From Burkholderiales bacterium (GTDB taxonomy: Bacteria; Pseudomonadota; Gammaproteobacteria; Burkholderiales; Usitatibacteraceae): a DNA stretch of 9,318 nt. The stretch lies in contig JANXWW010000303.1 of the NCBI GenBank assembly GCA_025350945.1, positions 1 through 9,318 on the forward strand, given 5' to 3'. The position numbers were made by a program, and so were the translations under genes. The notes beneath the pieces are model-generated. The model did no database searches, had not been told where the DNA came from, and was given only the letters and a program-made list of their open reading frames with translations. Positions within the stretch are counted from its first letter, which is position 1. Each line of letters begins with the position of its first letter. Positions 6,522 to 9,318 of the stretch are shown here, piece by piece.

Positions 6522-7447
6522 GTTGTTTCCCGCAAAAGCGCCGCCACATGCGCTGCAGCACTTCGTCCTAGTGCATCAAGGTTATAGCCCCCTTCCAGCG
6601 CCGATACGATGCGCCCTTCCGCGTATTTATCGGCGATTTCCAGAATGTGTTTCGTCACCCAAACATAATCATCTTCATGTAATTGCAGATACGCGAGCGG
6701 ATCATCTGCGTGCGCATCGAAGCCCGCTGAAATAATGATGAGTTCCGGCTGAAAACGCGCCAGCGCAGGCCACCAGGTGGCATCAATTGCGCGACGAAAT
6801 TCCGCCCCTGTAGTTCGCGCGGCGAGAGGCGTGGGAATGATGTGTGCGTTGCCGGTAGTAGCACCTGTGCCCGGATAGTAAGGATGCTGAAAACTCGAAC
6901 ACAGCATGACGCGATCATCGTCGTGAAAAATATCTTCCGTGCCGTTGCCATGATGAACATCGAAATCAAGAATCGCGACGCGTTCTAGCTTGTGCGCTTG
7001 TAGTGCATGCGCAGCACCCACTGCGACATTATTAAAAATGCAAAAACCCATCGCCTTGTTGTAAGTGGCGTGATGCCCGCAAGGGCGCACCGCACAAAAC
7101 GCATTGTCAGCCTCTTTATCCATCACCATATCGACGCCGCGAATCACCGCCCCCGACGCGCGCTGTGCGGCCTCCAGCGTGTAGGGATTCATCGCCGTAT
7201 CCGGGTCCAGATACGCGTAATCATGTTCAGGAGCAGCTTCGAAAATTGAATCGACATAATCGCTGTCGTGTGCCGCGGCGAGCTGCTCTCGACTCGCCAT
7301 CGGCGCGTCGATTTTTTCGAGCTTTGCGGTCAAACCAGCGCGATCAAACGCATCATAAACAGCCTGCAATCGCGCTGGAGACTCTGGATGATGCGCACCC
7401 ATTTCGTGCTTTAAAAAACTTCGGTGCGTGATGAATGCTGTCGGCAT
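6518..7447 (-). CDS. Histone deacetylase-family Zn-dependent amidohydrolase (class II-like)
   Basis: This cytoplasmic hydrolase removes acetyl groups from acetyl-lysine, acetylpolyamines or related amides. The 309-residue length fits a single catalytic domain. All active-site elements are visible: the RPCGHHAT His-His pair (125-126), DFDVHHGNGTE with zinc ligands Asp163 and His165, SAGFDAHADDPL with the third ligand Asp244, and EGGYNL with the transition-state Tyr288. The N-terminal HHPESPARL motif (19-27) is also typical. No signal peptide is seen. The ATG has GGGGAG 9 bases upstream. It is the first gene of the minus-strand block and overlaps the ligase start by 4 bases. It is divergent from moxR across a 172-base region with AT-rich repeats. 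The true substrate cannot be told from sequence; the resemblance is to bacterial HDAC/HDAH proteins and acetylpolyamine amidohydrolases. Confidence 0.93.
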   Translation of the reverse strand: MPTAFITHRSFLKHEMGAHHPESPARLQAVYDAFDRAGLTAKLEKIDAPMASREQLAAAHDSDYVDSIFEAAPEHDYAYLDPDTAMNPYTLEAAQRASGAVIRGVDMVMDKEADNAFCAVRPCGHHATYNKAMGFCIFNNVAVGAAHALQAHKLERVAILDFDVHHGNGTEDIFHDDDRVMLCSSFQHPYYPGTGATTGNAHIIPTPLAARTTGAEFRRAIDATWWPALARFQPELIIISAGFDAHADDPLAYLQLHEDDYVWVTKHILEIADKYAEGRIVSALEGGYNLDALGRSAAAHVAALLRETT

Positions 7448-7535
7448 CGCCCAATTCTCCCCGTTTAGCTGTCGTTACGTTGCTCATGCAACCTGCATCT
7501 GCATTCTACGTCTAGCCGTAGGATGACATTACAGA

Positions 7536-7554
7536 CATAATGATAATTACGAAT
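7536..7554 (+). promoter_or_regulatory. Fur-box-like sequence between the deacetylase and moxR genes
   Basis: CATAATGATAATTACGAAT matches the classical 19-base Fur consensus GATAATGATAATCATTATC at 13 positions, including an uninterrupted ATAATGATAAT. It overlaps TATCAT, a possible minus-strand -10 for the deacetylase gene. The surrounding sequence is very AT-rich, so a chance match is quite possible. Confidence 0.3.
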
Positions 7555-7573
7555 AAATTATTACGAATAAATT
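7546..7573. repeat. Exact 14-base tandem repeat (two copies)
   Basis: ATTACGAATAAATT occurs twice with no gap (7546-7559 and 7560-7573) in the divergent intergenic region, about 100 bases upstream of the deacetylase start and 47 bases upstream of moxR. Two identical helical-face-offset copies are what paired regulator sites can look like, but slippage in AT-rich DNA is an equal explanation. Confidence 0.75.
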
Positions 7574-7578
7574 TATTC
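7565..7578. promoter_or_regulatory. Perfect 14-base palindrome, operator candidate
   Basis: GAATAAATTTATTC is identical to its reverse complement and overlaps the second tandem repeat copy. The first copy carries a broken version of it (GAATAAATTATTAC). It lies 41 bases before the moxR start and could bind a dimeric repressor or serve as an UP-like AT element. The binding protein is unknown. Confidence 0.4.
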
Positions 7579-7619
7579 AGTTCATAGGCTCATCGCAACC
7601 TCACCGGAAATAGGCGCAC

Positions 7620-8621
7620 ATGCTGTTCGAAAAAAAACAATTGCTGACTGAAGCTACTCGCGCCCAATCATCCGCCCCCGCTTCATCAACTGCCTCACTG
7701 TCAGTCTCGCTCAATGCGGTGATGCAACGCGCGGGCGAAATTATTTTGGGCAAAGATCAGCAGATTCGCCTGGCGATGGCGTGCATTTTGGCACGCGGGC
7801 ATCTGCTGATTGAAGACGTGCCTGGTGTTGGCAAAACCACGCTCTCTCATGTGCTGGCCAGTCTCCTCGGCCTACACTATCAACGCATTCAATTTACCAG
7901 CGATTTACTGCCCGCCGATATTGTCGGCGTATCGATTTTTGATCGTGATTCATCGAGCTTCCGTTTTCATCCCGGCCCGGTTTTTTCGCAGGTGATATTG
8001 GCCGACGAAATCAATCGCGCCTCGCCCAAAGCGCAGTCCGCGTTGCTGGAAGCGATGGAAGAACATCAGGTTACCGCAGATGGCGAAACCATGCCGCTGC
8101 CGGAGCCGTTTTTCGTCATCGCCACGCAAAATCCGTCACATCAGATCGGCACGTTCCCGCTACCAGAGTCGCAGCTCGACCGTTTCCTCATGCGGATCAA
8201 ATTAGGCTATCCGGACAAGATTGCCGAGCGCGCCCTGCTGAAAGGCCTTGATCGGCGCGACCTGATCGCCAATATCACGCCCGCGATGACCGTTGACGAA
8301 TTGATTCAATTGCAAAAAGTTGTGTCGCAAGTTTTTGTGTCCGACGCGCTGATCGACTACGTTTTGGCGCTGATTGCCTATACACGCGATTCGGCTCGAT
8401 ACGAGATGGGATTGAGCCCACGCGCCGGACTCGCCATTCTACGGGCCTCGCAGGCATGGGCACTCATGAACGGGCGCAATCAGGTGCTGCCGGAAGACGT
8501 GCAAGCGATTGCGCCATCGGTGGTCGGACATCGTTTGCGTCCTTCGTCCAACCTCAATTCAGGTGAAGGCCGTGTGCTTGATGCGGCACAGGACTTGCTG
8601 AAGAATGTGGCGATCCCCTGA
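7620..8621 (+). CDS. MoxR-family AAA+ ATPase
   Basis: MoxR ATPases are cytoplasmic hexameric chaperones that remodel or insert cofactors into partner proteins, usually VWA/DUF58-domain proteins encoded next door. The 333-residue product has an N-terminal Ser/Ala-rich extension (about 1-30) and then the AAA_3 core. Walker A is EDVPGVGKTT (65-74, Lys72), Walker B is VILADEINRA (125-134, Asp129 and Glu130), sensor 1 is FVIATQNP (Asn171), and the conserved ESQLDRFLMR (183-192) precedes the lid. The AAA lid carries LSPRAGLAILRA (265-276) with the sensor-2 arginine. The start is the only sensible one; upstream AGG at 5-6 bases spacing is a weak ribosome site. No DUF58, VWA or transglutaminase gene follows within the window, which is unusual for the family. 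The next gene encodes a DUF4124 protein. Confidence 0.93.
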   Translation: MLFEKKQLLTEATRAQSSAPASSTASLSVSLNAVMQRAGEIILGKDQQIRLAMACILARGHLLIEDVPGVGKTTLSHVLASLLGLHYQRIQFTSDLLPADIVGVSIFDRDSSSFRFHPGPVFSQVILADEINRASPKAQSALLEAMEEHQVTADGETMPLPEPFFVIATQNPSHQIGTFPLPESQLDRFLMRIKLGYPDKIAERALLKGLDRRDLIANITPAMTVDELIQLQKVVSQVFVSDALIDYVLALIAYTRDSARYEMGLSPRAGLAILRASQAWALMNGRNQVLPEDVQAIAPSVVGHRLRPSSNLNSGEGRVLDAAQDLLKNVAIP

Positions 8622-8652
8622 TGCATTGCAAACGATGTTAAAAAACAGGGGA
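8614..8652 (+). repeat. Inverted repeat spanning the moxR stop codon
   Basis: TCCCCTG (8614-8620) and CAGGGGA (8646-8652) are perfectly complementary across a 25-base loop. The left arm includes the last moxR codons and part of its TGA. It could act as a weak attenuator between moxR and the next gene. There is no T-run, so it is not a standard terminator. Confidence 0.35.
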
Positions 8653-8684
8653 CGCGCACTCTCCAACCCAAAAATAAAACATTT

Positions 8685-9167
8685 ATGCGCACCCCAAAAA
8701 TTATCCTCATTCTTTCATTCCTGTCCATCGTTCTTTCAACTTTAAACAGTGCCACTGCATTCGCCGAAAACCATAAGTGCAAAGGCGCTGATGGAAAAAT
8801 TGAATACAGTGATCGTCCCTGTGTAGCTGAAAAATCTGCCTCTTCGACATCATCTGTAGCGAGTGGTGACAAACCTGTCAGTCCATCGATTGAAAAACTT
8901 GTTTTATTGTTTGCGGAATACGAAGAACGCCTTTGTGAACGCGAGCGCCTCGCCAACGAAACTGATCGCGCTGCCCGCAACGCCACGCTCCATCTGCCCG
9001 CATGGACAGCAAAAGAAGCAAAGCTTCGCGACCTGAATGAAGACCTCGTTCAATTTCAAACCAAGGCCAGTAAATTTACCAGCGGCAAAGCATCCGACAG
9101 CGAAGAGACGATGGCGGTGAGACAGTTTCAGATCAAGGTTCGGAAATGCGGTAAATTACCTTCGTGA
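8685..9167 (+). CDS. Secreted DUF4124-domain protein with C-terminal helical region
   Basis: The 160-residue protein begins with a signal peptide (core IILILSFLSIVLSTL, likely cut after SATAFA at residue 27), so the mature form is periplasmic. KCKGADGKIEYSDRPC (31-46) is a DUF4124 motif, a short beta-rich module of unknown function common in proteobacterial envelope proteins. A Ser-rich linker (51-67) leads to charged helices (about 70-130, EYEERLCERERL and KLRDLNEDLVQFQ) that could form a coiled coil. The mature protein has four cysteines (32, 46, 84, 154), enough for two disulfides. No Shine-Dalgarno lies at normal distance before the ATG, only an A-rich leader; the nearest GGGG is about 33 bases away. 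It follows moxR by 63 bases and may share its transcript. No specific function can be assigned. Confidence 0.85.
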   Translation: MRTPKIILILSFLSIVLSTLNSATAFAENHKCKGADGKIEYSDRPCVAEKSASSTSSVASGDKPVSPSIEKLVLLFAEYEERLCERERLANETDRAARNATLHLPAWTAKEAKLRDLNEDLVQFQTKASKFTSGKASDSEETMAVRQFQIKVRKCGKLPS

Positions 9168-9173
9168 GTGTTT

Positions 9174-9191
9174 CACCAATCGCACCAATCG
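9174..9191. repeat. Tandem 9-base duplication CACCAATCG
   Basis: CACCAATCG is repeated twice with no gap, 6 bases after the DUF4124 stop. A 3'-flanking GTGC can pair with GCAC (9182-9185) in a short hairpin. It is probably a local duplication. Confidence 0.6.
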
Positions 9192-9213
9192 TGCAGGTGG
9201 ACAACGTATCGTA

Positions 9214-9265
9214 GCGTGAGCAGGTTTTATCTGCCCACGCGTACATCACGATTCATCCGTGGGCA
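9214..9265 (+). promoter_or_regulatory. Two mutually exclusive hairpins, possible leader or attenuator
   Basis: Hairpin A pairs GCGTG-A-GCAG (9214-9223) with CTGC-C-CACGC (9231-9240): 9 pairs, one A-C mismatch and a 7-base loop. Hairpin B pairs TGCCCACG (9232-9239) with CGTGGGCA (9258-9265): 8 perfect pairs and an 18-base loop. They share the same middle segment, so only one can form. A T6 run (9282-9287) follows hairpin B by 16 bases, too far for a standard terminator. The region lies just before a possible start codon at 9308. Confidence 0.35.
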
Positions 9266-9307
9266 CCTTCCACCCAGCACATTTTTTACACGCCCCAAAG
9301 GTTCGCG

Positions 9308-9318
9308 ATGTCCGCCAC
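9308..9318 (+). CDS. Possible start of a further plus-strand gene, cut by the window edge
   Basis: ATG TCC GCC begins 6 bases after AAAGG (9297-9301), a good Shine-Dalgarno with ideal spacing. Only three full codons (Met-Ser-Ala) are visible, so nothing can be said about the product. Bases 9168-9307 contain no other coding sequence that I can support. Given moxR upstream, a DUF58-type partner would be a natural thing to look for, but that is a guess. Confidence 0.35.

Noticed and set aside
5983..6735. Plus-strand open frame of 250 codons across the ligase/deacetylase junction
   Set aside because: It is antisense to two well-supported genes with complete motifs; the translation is Ser/Arg/His-rich with no recognisable domain.
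8480..8986. Minus-strand open frame of 168 codons across moxR and the DUF4124 gene
   Set aside because: It is antisense to both, including the DUF4124 signal peptide; no ribosome site or domain is seen.
1..9318. CRISPR array, tRNA/rRNA gene, insertion sequence or anti-phage defence island
   Set aside because: I saw no regularly spaced repeats, tRNA-like cloverleaf, transposase or integrase motifs, or known defence domains; all large genes are housekeeping or envelope functions.

Overview
The window reads as ordinary chromosomal DNA of a proteobacterium, most likely a betaproteobacterium. That placement rests on the protein types (a lysophospholipid transporter LplT, a TAXI-type binding protein with an extra membrane segment, an OmpA-type protein paired with a helix-hairpin-helix membrane protein, a DUF4124 protein) and on a base composition that looks moderately GC-rich by eye. 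A Burkholderiales member is my best guess, but this is an inference. I see no transposase, integrase, phage gene, CRISPR array, tRNA or rRNA.

Layout. (1) Positions 1-978 (+) hold the 3' two-thirds of glucose-6-phosphate dehydrogenase (zwf), cut by the window edge. (2) Convergent to it is a minus-strand block: a gene for a helix-hairpin-helix membrane protein (start 3972) is followed after 14 bases by an OmpA/BON-like envelope protein (start 3457). After a hairpin at 2544-2572 comes a membrane-anchored TAXI-type substrate-binding protein (start 2387). (3) A second minus-strand block runs from 7447 down to 4164: a zinc-dependent histone-deacetylase-family amidohydrolase, an exported minimal ATP-dependent DNA ligase (LigE type) whose GTG start overlaps the deacetylase stop, and then, after a 201-base gap, lplT. 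I place the lplT start at a TTG codon (5441) behind a strong ribosome binding site. (4) Divergent from the deacetylase, on the plus strand, are a MoxR-family AAA+ ATPase (7620-8621) and a small secreted DUF4124 protein (8685-9167). The divergent intergenic region carries an AT-rich element with an exact 14-base tandem repeat, a perfect 14-base palindrome and a partial match to a Fur box. (5) The last 151 bases contain a 9-base tandem repeat, two mutually exclusive hairpins and a well-spaced Shine-Dalgarno/ATG at the very edge, suggesting that another plus-strand gene begins there.

Functionally, several products act at the cell envelope: the periplasmic ligase, LplT, the OmpA/BON protein, the HhH membrane protein, the TAXI protein and the DUF4124 protein. 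Zwf supplies NADPH through the pentose phosphate pathway. I found no clear new defence or mobile system. The items most worth a second look are the overlapping deacetylase/periplasmic-ligase pair, the HhH-OmpA pair, the TAXI protein without transporter subunits, and the two structured intergenic regions.
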